64,000 nt of DNA from Marinobacter maroccanus (GCF_002933275.1 NZ_PSSX01000004.1:186001-250000), one strand, 5' to 3'; shown: positions 8,586 to 17,252, numbered from the stretch's first letter. Program-made: numbers and translations. Notes: a model not told the origin generated them from the sequence alone.

Positions 8586-8614
8586 GGGCGGCTTCCGCGC
8601 GGCTGGATTCCGGG

Positions 8615-9784
8615 CTACTCGTCAAACAGGGCGTCCACAAAGGTTTCGGCATCAAAGCTACGCAGGTCGTCCACCTGCTCACCAACACCAATATACCGGA
8701 TGGGCAACTGCAACTGACGGGCGATGGCAAACACAATACCGCCTTTGGCCGTGCCGTCCAGTTTCGTTAACGTAATGCCGCTCACGCCGACGGCCTGCTG
8801 GAACACCTGGGCCTGACTCAGGGCGTTCTGGCCGGTGCCCGCATCCAGCACCAGCATCACTTCGTGGGGCGCGGATTCGTCCAGCTTTTTCATCACCCGG
8901 ACCACCTTCTCCAGCTCCTGCATCAGGTTGTCCTTGTTCTGCAGTCGACCGGCGGTATCGGCAATCACCACATCAACGCCACGGGACTTGGCTGACTGGA
9001 TGGCGTCAAAAATCACCGAGGCGCTGTCAGCGCCGGTGTGCTGCGCCACAACCGGAACGTTGTTGCGTTCACCCCAGACCTGCAATTGCTCAACGGCTGC
9101 GGCACGGAAGGTATCGCCAGCGGCCAGCATGACCGACTTTCCTTCGTTCTGGAATTTCTTGGTGAGCTTACCTATGGTGGTGGTCTTACCCACGCCATTT
9201 ACGCCCACCATGAGAATGACATAAGGCGTCTTTCCGGAGTCGATCTGCAACGGCTTGGTCACGTCCTTCAGCAGCCCATGCAGTTCATCCCGCAAGGCCT
9301 TGCGCAGGGCCTCGCCGTCCTTGAGCTGATTGCGCTCGAGCTTGTCTGTGAGCGAATCAATGATTTCGGAGGTGGCGGTAACACCCACGTCGGCCATCAG
9401 CAGCGTGGTTTCAATTTCCTCGAGCAGGTCCTCGTCAATTTTCTTGCTCAGGGAAAACAGGTCCGACAGGCCGCCGGTCAGGCTTGCCCGGGTCTTGCCC
9501 AATCCGTTTTTGATTCGCTCGAAAACGCTGACCTGGGGCTCGGGTTCCGGCGCTTTCTCCGGCTCTTCTGCCGGGGCGGGCCCAGGTGACGGTTGCGGCT
9601 CGGCGGCGGCAGGCGCTTCACTCTCGCCTTTTTCCGGCGCAGGTGCAGGCCCTTTGGCAACCTCGGGCTTGCGCTGTGGCACCGGCTTCGGGCGTGGCGC
9701 CCGGCTTCGGTTACCAGCGATATCCAGGACAAATACGAGCACAAGAAGGGCCAGAAGGCCGATTGAAATCCACTCTGCCGTCAT
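8615..9784 (-). CDS. ftsY: Signal recognition particle receptor FtsY
   Basis: The SRP receptor GTPase, 389 residues, which docks ribosome-SRP complexes at the membrane. Residues 5-25 form a hydrophobic membrane anchor (ISIGLLALLVLVFVLDIAG). A P/E/A-rich acidic linker (about 30-85) stands for the A domain. The NG domain follows, with G1 GVNGVGKTTTIGKL, DTAGR and TKLDG motifs and the closing FVDALF. An extended -10 box (TGCTAGAAT, read leftwards, near 9829-9837) upstream may be its promoter. Confidence 0.97.
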   Translation of the reverse strand: MTAEWISIGLLALLVLVFVLDIAGNRSRAPRPKPVPQRKPEVAKGPAPAPEKGESEAPAAAEPQPSPGPAPAEEPEKAPEPEPQVSVFERIKNGLGKTRASLTGGLSDLFSLSKKIDEDLLEEIETTLLMADVGVTATSEIIDSLTDKLERNQLKDGEALRKALRDELHGLLKDVTKPLQIDSGKTPYVILMVGVNGVGKTTTIGKLTKKFQNEGKSVMLAAGDTFRAAAVEQLQVWGERNNVPVVAQHTGADSASVIFDAIQSAKSRGVDVVIADTAGRLQNKDNLMQELEKVVRVMKKLDESAPHEVMLVLDAGTGQNALSQAQVFQQAVGVSGITLTKLDGTAKGGIVFAIARQLQLPIRYIGVGEQVDDLRSFDAETFVDALFDE

Positions 9785-9945
9785 AAAAGTCTATCCATCA
9801 GTCTGAATGGGCGGGACAAAGAAAGCCGGTATTCTAGCAGACTGTCCCGGTGAAGTGAGGGCCGCCCCGATTATCGCGCCGGGCCAGGTTTCCGGTAAGA
9901 TGCGCGCAGATACCCAGAACCCAGCACACTCCCGGAGCCGCGACT

Positions 9946-10596
9946 ATGGCGCGCCGAAAATCCACAAGCCAGAGCCCGTCAAAAAGCACCCCTTCCGGTC
10001 GAGGTGCGGCTCCGGCACGCACCAATATCGGCACTGGTGAACTGCGAATCATCGGCGGTGACTGGCGCAGCCGGAAACTGCGCTTTCCCGATGCCGGTGG
10101 CGTACGGCCAACGCCCGCCAGAACCCGGGAAACCCTGTTCAACTGGCTTGCCTTTCACCTCGCAGGCAGCGACTGCCTGGATCTGTTCGCCGGCTCTGGC
10201 GCGCTTGGATTGGAGGCCCTGTCCAGAGGTGCCGCACGAGCAACCCTGGTCGATCACACCCCGGCCCTGGCGAAGGCGCTCAGGGACAACCTCAGGCTGC
10301 TGAAATCCGAGGGTGGTGAGGTGGTGTGCTCAGATGTGGAGAGCTACCTGCGCCAGAGAAACCGCCCGCCATTCGACATCGTTTTCATGGATCCGCCGTT
10401 CCGTCAGGGTTGGCTGGAAAAACTGTTTCCGTTGCTCGACGAGCAGGCCTGGATCAAACCCGGCGGCTGGATTTACGTGGAACACGAGAGCGAATTGCCA
10501 ACCCCGGCGGTGCCTGCATCCTGGCAGCTACATCGGCAGAAAAGCGCTGGCCAGGTGACCTACTCCCTGTTCCGGATCATTTCCGGGTCGGAATGA
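9946..10596 (+). CDS. rsmD: 16S rRNA (guanine966-N2)-methyltransferase RsmD
   Basis: A SAM-dependent methylase of 216 residues acting on G966 of 16S rRNA. After a basic, disordered N-terminal tail of about 28 residues come the family markers: IIGGDWRSRKL, the RPTPARTRETLFNWL segment, SAM motif I DLFAGSGALGLEALSRGA and the catalytic motif FMDPPF. A GGAG lies 8-10 bases before the ATG. It is transcribed divergently from ftsY, the usual neighbourhood. The 30-bp palindrome at 10601-10630 begins 5 bases after the stop. Confidence 0.96.
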   Translation: MARRKSTSQSPSKSTPSGRGAAPARTNIGTGELRIIGGDWRSRKLRFPDAGGVRPTPARTRETLFNWLAFHLAGSDCLDLFAGSGALGLEALSRGAARATLVDHTPALAKALRDNLRLLKSEGGEVVCSDVESYLRQRNRPPFDIVFMDPPFRQGWLEKLFPLLDEQAWIKPGGWIYVEHESELPTPAVPASWQLHRQKSAGQVTYSLFRIISGSE

Positions 10597-10600
10597 AAAA

Positions 10601-10630
10601 GGGATCAGATGAAAGCTTTCATCTGATCCC
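10601..10630. repeat. 30-bp REP-like palindrome, copy 1
   Basis: A perfect 30-bp palindrome; each half is GGGATCAGATGAAAG. A related 30-bp palindrome lies at 17149-17178. Both sit just after a stop codon. There is no T run, so it is not a classic terminator, though the hairpin could stop exonucleases or polymerase. The GGGRTCAGA...TCTGAYCCC pattern resembles REP-type repeats. Confidence 0.8.
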
Positions 10631-10675
10631 CGGATTCACCGCCGAAGCAGGTTCAGGTCGATTTTCTGCGCCGGA

Positions 10676-11854
10676 TCAGGCCGAGGGCCGCAGCGAGTAC
10701 GCTCTGAGGTGCTCGGCAAACTCCTCAAGATACCGGATACCGCTGGCTTCCGCCTCCCGGCACCACTCCATCAGAGCATTCAACTTGTCCTGAGGCTTGA
10801 GCCCACGCTGACGCCAGAGCGCCTGCAGCTCGTGGCTCTTCTCATAGATCTGGCGCAGCACCGCGTTACGCTCCAGCACAGACTCGAGAGTTTCCTTCTC
10901 TTTCGGATGGATAAGCGTAATTTCCCGTGAAAGCAGCTGCTTGAGCTTCCGGTAGCGGGGACGGATTTCATCATCCATCAGTGACTTCTGCTGGCGCAAC
11001 ACCGGCTCCATAACGCGCTTGCGGTACTGGCGCATGATGTCGAAGCGGTTATTGGCGATTGCCTGAACGGTTTCTACGTCCACCTCCAGCTTGCCCGGTA
11101 CATGGTGGGCAATCGGACGAAAGCCCTTGGGCTTGGCCAGCCCGAACAACTGGAACAGACGGATGTAACCCCAGCCGATATCCACTTCAAACCAGCGACG
11201 GGACAGCTTGGAGGAATTCGGGTAGGTGTGGTGGTTGTTGTGCAGCTCTTCACCGCCGATCAGAATACCCAGGGGACTGATGTTGCGGGCGTTATCGGCA
11301 CATTCGTAGTTCCGGTAACCCATCCAGTGACCAATGCCGTTGACCACACCGGCAGCCCACACCGGAATCCACATCATCTGCACCGCCCAGATCCAGATGC
11401 CATGAACGCCGAACAGAGCCAGGTTGATCACCGCCATCAATGCGATGCCGAGCATCCTGTAGCGGCTGTAGACATTCCGCTCTACCCAGTCTTCCGGGGT
11501 CCGCTGGCCATAACGCTCGAGGGTTTCGGGAGTTGCCGACTCGGCGTAGAGTTCAGCGCCCTCAAACAAAACCTTGCGAATGCCCAACACTACCGGGCTG
11601 TGGGGATCTTCCTCGGTTTCGCACTTGGCGTGGTGTTTGCGGTGGATAGCCGTCCATTCCTTGGTGTTCTGGGCGGTGGTCAACCAGAGCCAGAACCGGA
11701 AAAAGTGTTTCAGAGCCGGATGCAAATCCAGCGAATTGTGCGCCGAGTGGCGGTGCAGGTAGAGCGTTACACTGACAATCGTGACGTGGGTCATTCCGAG
11801 GGTGACCAGAATGAGCTGCATCCACGACAGGTCAAGAAGACCGTTAAACCACAT
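10676..11854 (-). CDS. Membrane fatty acid desaturase (DesA-like)
   Basis: A 392-residue integral-membrane di-iron desaturase that introduces double bonds into acyl chains. Three histidine boxes are present: HRHSAH (34-39), HRKHH (71-75) and HNNHH (205-209). Hydrophobic segments lie between them. The C-terminal 130 residues are charged and mostly helical, a tail that I recall in Pseudomonas DesA-type enzymes. The ATG at 11854 is preceded by GAGG. A FabR-like palindrome at 11905-11922 sits between the likely -35 (TTGTTG) and -10 (TAAAGT) of its promoter, suggesting repression linked to membrane lipid state. Confidence 0.9.
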   Translation of the reverse strand: MWFNGLLDLSWMQLILVTLGMTHVTIVSVTLYLHRHSAHNSLDLHPALKHFFRFWLWLTTAQNTKEWTAIHRKHHAKCETEEDPHSPVVLGIRKVLFEGAELYAESATPETLERYGQRTPEDWVERNVYSRYRMLGIALMAVINLALFGVHGIWIWAVQMMWIPVWAAGVVNGIGHWMGYRNYECADNARNISPLGILIGGEELHNNHHTYPNSSKLSRRWFEVDIGWGYIRLFQLFGLAKPKGFRPIAHHVPGKLEVDVETVQAIANNRFDIMRQYRKRVMEPVLRQQKSLMDDEIRPRYRKLKQLLSREITLIHPKEKETLESVLERNAVLRQIYEKSHELQALWRQRGLKPQDKLNALMEWCREAEASGIRYLEEFAEHLRAYSLRPSA

Positions 11855-11904
11855 AGAAAATCCTCAAATCATTATCTTTGGCCCGAGGCCAACACGACCA
11901 CTTT

Positions 11905-11922
11905 AGCGTACAGCTGTAAGCC
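11905..11922. promoter_or_regulatory. FabR/DesT-like operator before the desaturase gene
   Basis: AGCGTACAGCTGTAAGCC is a near-perfect palindrome with a TACAGCTGTA core. From memory it resembles the AGCGTACA-N2-TGT sites bound by FabR at enteric fabA/fabB. On the minus strand it overlaps the spacer between TTGTTG and TAAAGT (18 bp). The regulator itself is not in the window. Confidence 0.45.
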
Positions 11923-11993
11923 ACAACAACAGCATTTGGATGCAAAATTGTTACTGATTACACTTACCTGTTTACCATCGGAGATTCCCGCCC

Positions 11994-12806
11994 GTGCCTG
12001 AACTACCTGAAGTTGAGACAACCCGACGGGGTATTGCTCCCCATTGCGAAGGCGAGACGATTGTCCGTGTTACGGTGCGCAACGGTAGCCTGCGCTGGCC
12101 TGTTCCGACAGATCTTGGCGAGAAACTGGAAGGTCAGGTTATAAGAAGTATAGACCGACGGGCCAAATATTTGTTCCTCAACATGGACCAGGGCACCGTG
12201 ATTGTTCACCTCGGCATGTCGGGCAGCCTGCGCATCATCACCAACAACACGCCTCCTCTGACCCACGATCATATCGACCTTCAGTTGCAGTCAGGGGTCA
12301 TCCTGCGATTCAACGATCCCCGCCGGTTTGGCTGCTGGCTCTGGGCCGACTCTGCCAATGAGCACTCGCTGATCAGCCATCTTGGCCCCGAACCCCTTGC
12401 CCCGGAATTTAACGGCGCCCTGCTATTCAGGTTATCCCGAGGCAAAAACACGCCGGTAAAGTCCTTCATCATGGACAACCATGTAGTAGTCGGGGTTGGT
12501 AACATCTACGCCAACGAAGCCCTGTTCAAATCGGGTATTCACCCCCGACGCAAAGCCGGGCGAATCAGCCTGGACCGCTATCACAGGCTGACAGAAGCCA
12601 TCCGTGAAACACTCAGCGCCGCCATACTGATGGGCGGAACCACACTGAGAGACTTTGTGAACAGTGATGGCCAGCCCGGCTATTTTGCCCAGTCTCTGCT
12701 GGTGTACGGTCGCGGCGGCCAGCGCTGCAAGGAATGTGGGACCTCGCTGAAAGAAATCCGGATGAACAACCGCGCAACGGTTTATTGCCCACGCTGCCAG
12801 CGTTGA
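11994..12806 (+). CDS. mutM: Formamidopyrimidine-DNA glycosylase MutM (Fpg)
   Basis: Base-excision repair enzyme removing 8-oxoguanine and formamidopyrimidines, 270 residues. It begins [13 protein letters not shown], where the N-terminal proline and E3 form the catalytic pair. Other markers are the beta-lyase region with KYLF, the helix-two-turn-helix [14 protein letters not shown] and a C-terminal zinc finger C-x2-C-x16-C-x2-C (CKEC ... CPRC). The start codon is GTG. It is divergent from the desaturase gene. A small exported protein follows, as in Pseudomonas. Confidence 0.97.
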   Translation: MPELPEVETTRRGIAPHCEGETIVRVTVRNGSLRWPVPTDLGEKLEGQVIRSIDRRAKYLFLNMDQGTVIVHLGMSGSLRIITNNTPPLTHDHIDLQLQSGVILRFNDPRRFGCWLWADSANEHSLISHLGPEPLAPEFNGALLFRLSRGKNTPVKSFIMDNHVVVGVGNIYANEALFKSGIHPRRKAGRISLDRYHRLTEAIRETLSAAILMGGTTLRDFVNSDGQPGYFAQSLLVYGRGGQRCKECGTSLKEIRMNNRATVYCPRCQR

Positions 12807-12943
12807 ATGCTTACGAGATGGCACATTCAGCAACGAAAAATCGTTTGAAAATGCGCAAATATGATTCATAGTTAACAGAGGATTAACGCCCAAGGTTTAT
12901 AATGGGATGGTATTTAGGGCCAAAAAGCTCAGGAGACAGTACG

Positions 12944-13273
12944 ATGACCCGCAAGATTTCCCGCACCCTGGTGGCCACTTTAGCGGCCTGCCTTTTGGCA
13001 TTCTCATCCCTCGGGCATGCTCAAGCCGTGGATGAAACCCCGTCAGCACTGGCCATGACCGGCGACGCGATTTTTGTTCGCCCGGCACTGCTGGCAACCA
13101 CCATTGTGGGCAGCGCTGTCTACCTGGTATCCCTGCCCTTTTCACTGCTGGGCGGCAACGCCGATGAAGCCGGTGAGGTCCTGGTGATGGGTCCTGCGAA
13201 GGCGACCTTCGTACGCTGTCTTGGTTGCACCCGCACCGGCAAGAAGCCCGAGACGGTCCAGACCAGCGACTGA
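12944..13273 (+). CDS. Small exported hypothetical protein, 109 residues
   Basis: The start at 12944 is chosen because CAGGAGA stands just before it. Residues 1-29 form a signal peptide (basic MTRKISR, hydrophobic LVATLAACLLAFSSLG, HAQA cleavage site). A second hydrophobic stretch around residues 46-70 (LLATTIVGSAVYLVSLPFSLLGG) may span the membrane. A CLGC pair occurs near the end. A good -10 box (TATAAT, 12898-12903) precedes it. Genes like this follow mutM in Pseudomonas and are annotated only as hypothetical. No role can be assigned. Confidence 0.8.
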   Translation: MTRKISRTLVATLAACLLAFSSLGHAQAVDETPSALAMTGDAIFVRPALLATTIVGSAVYLVSLPFSLLGGNADEAGEVLVMGPAKATFVRCLGCTRTGKKPETVQTSD

Positions 13274-13333
13274 TCCGGCTCCACCGGACAAGCCTCCGTA
13301 CTATCACGGCTTGCCCCAACGAGCGAACTGCGG

Positions 13334-13363
13334 CAGCCTGAAGAAAATTCTTCAGGCTGTTTT
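13334..13363 (+). terminator. Intrinsic terminator directly before yrfG
   Basis: An 11-bp stem (CAGCCTGAAGA/TCTTCAGGCTG) with an AAAT loop is followed by TTTT. It ends only 5 bases before the yrfG ATG, so it would cut off that gene from upstream transcription. Confidence 0.8.
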
Positions 13364-13368
13364 GCTCT

Positions 13369-14058
13369 ATGGTTGACTGGTCTTCTCTACAAACAGTGTT
13401 CCTGGATATGGACGGAACACTGCTTGATCTGCATTTCGATAATCACTTCTGGCTCGAACACCTGCCAGCTCGCTACGCCGAGCACTACGACCTCCACCCC
13501 CAGGAAGCAAAAGACCGCCTGATTCCGATGATCATGGCTGAGCGTGGTTCGCTGAACTGGTACTGCACCGACTACTGGAGCGAGCGACTATCCCTGGACA
13601 TCACCGGCCTGAAAGCAGAAGTGGGCGACCGGATTGGTTACCGGCCGCACGTCACCGATTTTCTGGATGCACTCAGGCAATCCGGTCTCCAGTCGGTGAT
13701 CGTCACCAACTGCCACCCGGACCCACTGGCCCTGAAGCTTCAGCGAACAGGCCTGGATACCCGAGTGGATGCCATTGTCTCCAGTCATCAGCTTGGCAAG
13801 CCCAAGGAGGATCCGTCGTTCTGGAACGATCTCCAGCGCCTGGCGCCCTATCGGGCTGAAAATACCCTGATGGTTGATGACAGCTTCCCGGTGCTGGAAA
13901 GTGCCCTCGCAGCCGGCATTGGCCAATGCCTTGCAGTACTGGCGCCCGACAGCCAGCAGGAGGCACGGCAGCGACACCCGGAAATCCCCTGTATCCATCA
14001 CTTCGATGAAATTCTTCCAGCCCTTCGCCAACGCTCGCCCCTGCCATCCGGCCCATGA
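13369..14058 (+). CDS. yrfG: HAD-family GMP/IMP nucleotidase YrfG-like
   Basis: A 229-residue haloacid dehalogenase-superfamily phosphatase. Motif I is FLDMDGTLLD (nucleophile D13, acid D15), motif II VTNCHP, motif III the lysine in HQLGKPKEDP and motif IV LMVDDS. The assignment to the purine nucleotidase YrfG rests on its position ahead of hslR, hslO and pckA, the same order as in E. coli. No Shine-Dalgarno sequence is visible before the ATG at 13369. The bases there belong to a terminator hairpin. Confidence 0.85.
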   Translation: MVDWSSLQTVFLDMDGTLLDLHFDNHFWLEHLPARYAEHYDLHPQEAKDRLIPMIMAERGSLNWYCTDYWSERLSLDITGLKAEVGDRIGYRPHVTDFLDALRQSGLQSVIVTNCHPDPLALKLQRTGLDTRVDAIVSSHQLGKPKEDPSFWNDLQRLAPYRAENTLMVDDSFPVLESALAAGIGQCLAVLAPDSQQEARQRHPEIPCIHHFDEILPALRQRSPLPSGP

Positions 14059-14099
14059 CAGGGTTATAATTGGGGCACAAGCCCATCAGGTGAGGAGAC

Positions 14100-14507
14100 A
14101 TGACGGCATCAACCGCTGACGACCAACGTGTAAGACTCGATAAATGGCTCTGGGCCGCCCGCTTTTACAAGACCCGCTCCCTGGCCAAGGAAGCGATTGA
14201 GGGAGGCAAGGTCCATTACAACAGCCAGCGCTGCAAGCCCGGCAAGCTGGTGGAAACCGGCGCAAAACTGACGCTACGCCTGGGCTGGCAGGAAAAAATC
14301 GTTATTGTTGATGACATCAGCGACCGGCGCCGTGGTGCGCCCGAAGCTCAAAAGCTCTATCACGAAACCGAAGCCAGCGTTAAGAAACGCGAGGAATTGG
14401 CCTGGCAGCGGAAGACCATGCAGGCAGCGCAGCTTCCTCCGGCCAGAAGGCCCTCAAAGAAAGACCGGAGGGATATCCAGCGCTTTCGCGAACAGAACGG
14501 CCTCTGA
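14100..14507 (+). CDS. hslR: Ribosome-associated heat-shock protein Hsp15
   Basis: A 135-residue RNA-binding protein that recycles 50S subunits carrying stalled nascent chains. The S4 domain occupies about residues 11-60 (VRLDKWLWAARFYKTRSLAKEAIEGGKV). The C-terminal third is highly basic and ends with KKDRRDIQRFREQNGL. GGTGAGGAG gives a strong ribosome site. A TATAAT-like box (TTATAATTGG, 14064-14073) inside the gap after yrfG may be its own promoter. Confidence 0.95.
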   Translation: MTASTADDQRVRLDKWLWAARFYKTRSLAKEAIEGGKVHYNSQRCKPGKLVETGAKLTLRLGWQEKIVIVDDISDRRRGAPEAQKLYHETEASVKKREELAWQRKTMQAAQLPPARRPSKKDRRDIQRFREQNGL

Positions 14508-14573
14508 ACCTTTTTCATCCCCGCCCTCAGTCAACGTGCAACAGACCGGCATTCAGTATTCGGGAGACACAAC

Positions 14574-15428
14574 ATGGCAGCCCGCGACCAGTTCCAGCGC
14601 TTTATTTTTGAACACAGCCAGGTGCGGGGAGCCTGGGTGCAACTTGCCGACAGCTATCAGGAAATTGGCAGCCAGGCGCCCTATCCGGACACCGTTCGGG
14701 AACTCCTCGGGGAAGCCCTGGTGGCGAGTATTCTTATGAGCAGCACTCTGAAGTTTGAGGGCACGCTGTCGGTCCAGGCCCAGGGAGAAGGCCCGTTGCG
14801 CACACTGATGGCCGAGTGCAGCCACGACCGCCACATCCGTGGGCTGGCCCGCTTCGACGAGCATGCGGTCAGCGAGGACAGTTTCCATGATCTGCTCGGT
14901 GAAGGCCGTATGGCCATCACGATTACGCCAAACCGCGGCAACCGCTATCAGGGCGTGGTACCCCGGGATCAGGACACCCTTGGCGGCTGTCTTGAGGAAT
15001 ACTTCGATCGTTCGGAACAGATTCCCACCAGCCTGTTCCTGTTTGCCGATGAAAACGGCGCCGCCGGACTGATGCTCCAGCGCCTGCCGGGTGCAACAGA
15101 GGAAGACGAAGACCTCTGGGACCGGGTAAACCACCTGGCACGGACAGTGGAAGCCGGCGAGTTGCTGGAACTGGACAGCGAAACCCTGCTCCATCGCCTG
15201 TTCCACGAGGAAACTGTGCGGCTGTTCGATGCCGAGCCGGTCGCCTTCCGGTGCAGCTGCTCCCGGGAGCGCACCCTCGGCGCCCTGGAAGCCATTGGCC
15301 GTGAAGAGTGCTACAGCATTCTGGAGGAACAGGGCTCCATCGAGATGGACTGCCAGTTCTGTCACGCTCACTATCGCTTCGATAGAAATGATATTGATCA
15401 TCTTTTCACCGGTCATACGCTACACTAG
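14574..15428 (+). CDS. hslO: Redox-regulated chaperone Hsp33
   Basis: A 284-residue holdase chaperone activated by oxidation and heat. The C-terminal redox switch has the family pattern C-x-C-x30-C-x2-C (FRCSC ... CQFC), which binds zinc when reduced. The N-terminal domain contains LVASILMSSTLKFEG and the PNRGNRYQGVVP segment. It follows hslR by 66 bases and is likely co-transcribed. An imperfect hairpin with TTTTTT lies at about 15447-15487 and may end the transcript. Confidence 0.97.
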   Translation: MAARDQFQRFIFEHSQVRGAWVQLADSYQEIGSQAPYPDTVRELLGEALVASILMSSTLKFEGTLSVQAQGEGPLRTLMAECSHDRHIRGLARFDEHAVSEDSFHDLLGEGRMAITITPNRGNRYQGVVPRDQDTLGGCLEEYFDRSEQIPTSLFLFADENGAAGLMLQRLPGATEEDEDLWDRVNHLARTVEAGELLELDSETLLHRLFHEETVRLFDAEPVAFRCSCSRERTLGALEAIGREECYSILEEQGSIEMDCQFCHAHYRFDRNDIDHLFTGHTLH

Positions 15429-15518
15429 AAATACGTTCGATTCGCCGGGAAACCGCTGATAGCAAGGCTTTCCGGGCAGTCGTTTTTTACCGGCGTCTCT
15501 GGCATAATAGCGCGCCTG

Positions 15519-15572
15519 AATTGACCCGATTGCTCAGATTTCCGTCAATTTTGGGGGGCGGCCTGAGCAATC
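15519..15572 (+). other. Interleaved inverted repeats in the pckA leader (possible pseudoknot or RNA switch)
   Basis: Two perfect inverted repeats are interleaved. Arm A is AATTGAC (15519-15525) with A' GTCAATT (15544-15550). Arm B is GATTGCTCAG (15528-15537) with B' CTGAGCAATC (15563-15572). The order A-B-A'-B' would give an H-type pseudoknot with 7- and 10-bp stems, or two mutually exclusive hairpins. A GGGGGG run lies between A' and B'. The pckA ribosome site begins about 14 bases after B'. Alternatively B/B' could be a protein operator. A CATAAT box with upstream TGG (about 15499-15507) is a likely -10, so the element would be in the RNA. Confidence 0.5.
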
Positions 15573-15600
15573 ACTAAGACATCCCGAGGGCGAGGTCGAA

Positions 15601-17136
15601 GTGAGCAACACTTATAATGATCTGAGTACAGCACGACTGGTCGAGGTGGCACTGGCACGTGAAGAAGGCCAACTGGCATCCAACGGTTCCCTGGTCGTAA
15701 AAACCGGCGACCGCACAGGCCGGTCTCCCAAGGACCGTTATATTGTCGAGGAGCCCAGCACCTCGGACGATATCCACTGGGGTCCGATCAATCGTCCTTT
15801 CGACGCTGAAAAATTCGACGCCCTCTGGGACCGCGTTGAAGCCTACATCGCCGAGAAAGACCAGTTCGTCTCTCACGTTCATGTCGGTTCCGACCCGGAA
15901 CACTATCTGCCGGTTAAGATGACCACCGAGACCGCCTGGCAGAATCTCTTTGGCCGCAACCTTTTTATCCGCCCGGAAAGCTACAACCCGGCAGACAAGC
16001 AGGAATGGCAGATCCTCAACGCCGCCAACTTCGAGTGTGTGCCCGAGCGCGATGGCACCAACAGCAACGGCTGCGTGATGATCAACTTTGCCAAGCGCAA
16101 GGTTCTGCTGGCTGGCATGCACTACGCCGGCGAAATGAAAAAGGCCATGTTCTCGGTACAGAACTTCCTGCTGCCGGAAAAAGACGTGCTGCCCATGCAC
16201 TGCTCCGCCAACGTTGGTGAAGACGGCGAGACCTGCCTGTTCTTCGGCCTTTCCGGCACTGGCAAGACCACCCTCTCCGCCGATCCGCACCGCTTCCTGA
16301 TCGGTGACGACGAGCACGGCTGGGGCCCAGGCACCGTATTCAACATCGAAGGCGGCTGCTACGCCAAGTGCATCGACCTGTCCCGGAAAAACGAACCGAT
16401 CATCTGGGATGCCATCCGCTTCGGCGCCATCGTTGAGAACGTAACGATCGACCCGGAGACCCGTGAGCCGGATTACACCGATGTGTCCCTCACCGAAAAC
16501 TCCCGCTGCGCCTACCCGCTCGAACATGTTGAAAAACGTGTGATCGAGAATCGCGCCGGTGAGCCTTCGCACATCGTCTTCCTGACCTGTGACATGACCG
16601 GTGTTCTGCCGCCGGTATCGATCCTGAGCCGCGAAGGCGCCGCTTACCACTTCCTGAGTGGCTACACTGCGCTGGTCGGGTCTACCGAAATGGGTTCTTC
16701 GTCCAAGCTGAAGTCCACGTTCTCCACCTGCTTCGGCGCGCCCTTCTTCCCGCGTCCGGCCGGCGTTTACGCTGAGCTTCTGATGAAGCGGATGGACGAG
16801 TTTGGCAGCAAGGTCTTCCTGGTCAACACCGGCTGGACTGGTGGTCCCTACGGGGAAGGTCAGCGGTTCAGTATTCCGACCACTCGCGCCATCATCGCCT
16901 CGATCCAGAACGGCGATCTGGACGACGTGGAAACCGAGCACCTGCCAACCCTGAATCTGGACGTGCCCAAGCATGTTCCGGGCGTGGACACCGAGCTGCT
17001 GAACCCGCGCAACACCTGGGTAAGCCCGGATTACTACGATGGCAAGGCCCAGGAATTGATCAGCCAGTTCGTCGAGAACTTCAAGAAGTTCGACGTGGCG
17101 GATTCAATCGTCGAGGCCGGTCCGAAGCTGAGCTGA
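15601..17136 (+). CDS. pckA: Phosphoenolpyruvate carboxykinase (ATP)
   Basis: The gluconeogenic enzyme that converts oxaloacetate and ATP to PEP, CO2 and ADP. At 511 residues it is slightly shorter than the E. coli enzyme. The kinase loop [11 protein letters not shown] (about 216-226), the metal-binding [17 protein letters not shown] and the [11 protein letters not shown] segment near the N-terminus are all present. The start is a GTG after GAGGGCGAGG. The gene has an elaborate leader (15519-15572), and its end is followed by a palindromic repeat and a strong intrinsic terminator. hslO-pckA proximity matches enteric gene order. Confidence 0.97.
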   Translation: MSNTYNDLSTARLVEVALAREEGQLASNGSLVVKTGDRTGRSPKDRYIVEEPSTSDDIHWGPINRPFDAEKFDALWDRVEAYIAEKDQFVSHVHVGSDPEHYLPVKMTTETAWQNLFGRNLFIRPESYNPADKQEWQILNAANFECVPERDGTNSNGCVMINFAKRKVLLAGMHYAGEMKKAMFSVQNFLLPEKDVLPMHCSANVGEDGETCLFFGLSGTGKTTLSADPHRFLIGDDEHGWGPGTVFNIEGGCYAKCIDLSRKNEPIIWDAIRFGAIVENVTIDPETREPDYTDVSLTENSRCAYPLEHVEKRVIENRAGEPSHIVFLTCDMTGVLPPVSILSREGAAYHFLSGYTALVGSTEMGSSSKLKSTFSTCFGAPFFPRPAGVYAELLMKRMDEFGSKVFLVNTGWTGGPYGEGQRFSIPTTRAIIASIQNGDLDDVETEHLPTLNLDVPKHVPGVDTELLNPRNTWVSPDYYDGKAQELISQFVENFKKFDVADSIVEAGPKLS

Positions 17137-17148
17137 AAAGCTGAGAAG

Positions 17149-17178
17149 GGGGTCAGATGAATGCTTTTATCTGACCCC
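17149..17178. repeat. 30-bp REP-like palindrome, copy 2
   Basis: Left half GGGGTCAGATGAATG and right half CTTTTATCTGACCCC pair at 13 of 15 positions. Length and sequence match the copy at 10601-10630 (differences at a few positions, one of them a paired A-T to G-C change). It starts 12 bases after the pckA stop. Confidence 0.8.
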
Positions 17179-17183
17179 GGACC

Positions 17184-17217
17184 AAAAAGCGCCCTGCGAA
17201 AGCACGGCGCTTTTTTT
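17184..17217 (+). terminator. pckA intrinsic terminator
   Basis: AAAAAGCGCC pairs with GGCGCTTTTT across a 12-base loop, followed by a run of seven T. It follows the palindromic repeat behind pckA. Confidence 0.88.
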
Positions 17218-17252
17218 GTATGATAAGGGAAACCAATCAAGGAAATGGCCTC

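Noticed and set aside
12897-13319. A 140-codon minus-strand frame opposite the small exported protein
   Set aside because: It is R/P/S-rich, without a ribosome site or motif, and mirrors the clear signal-peptide gene on the plus strand.
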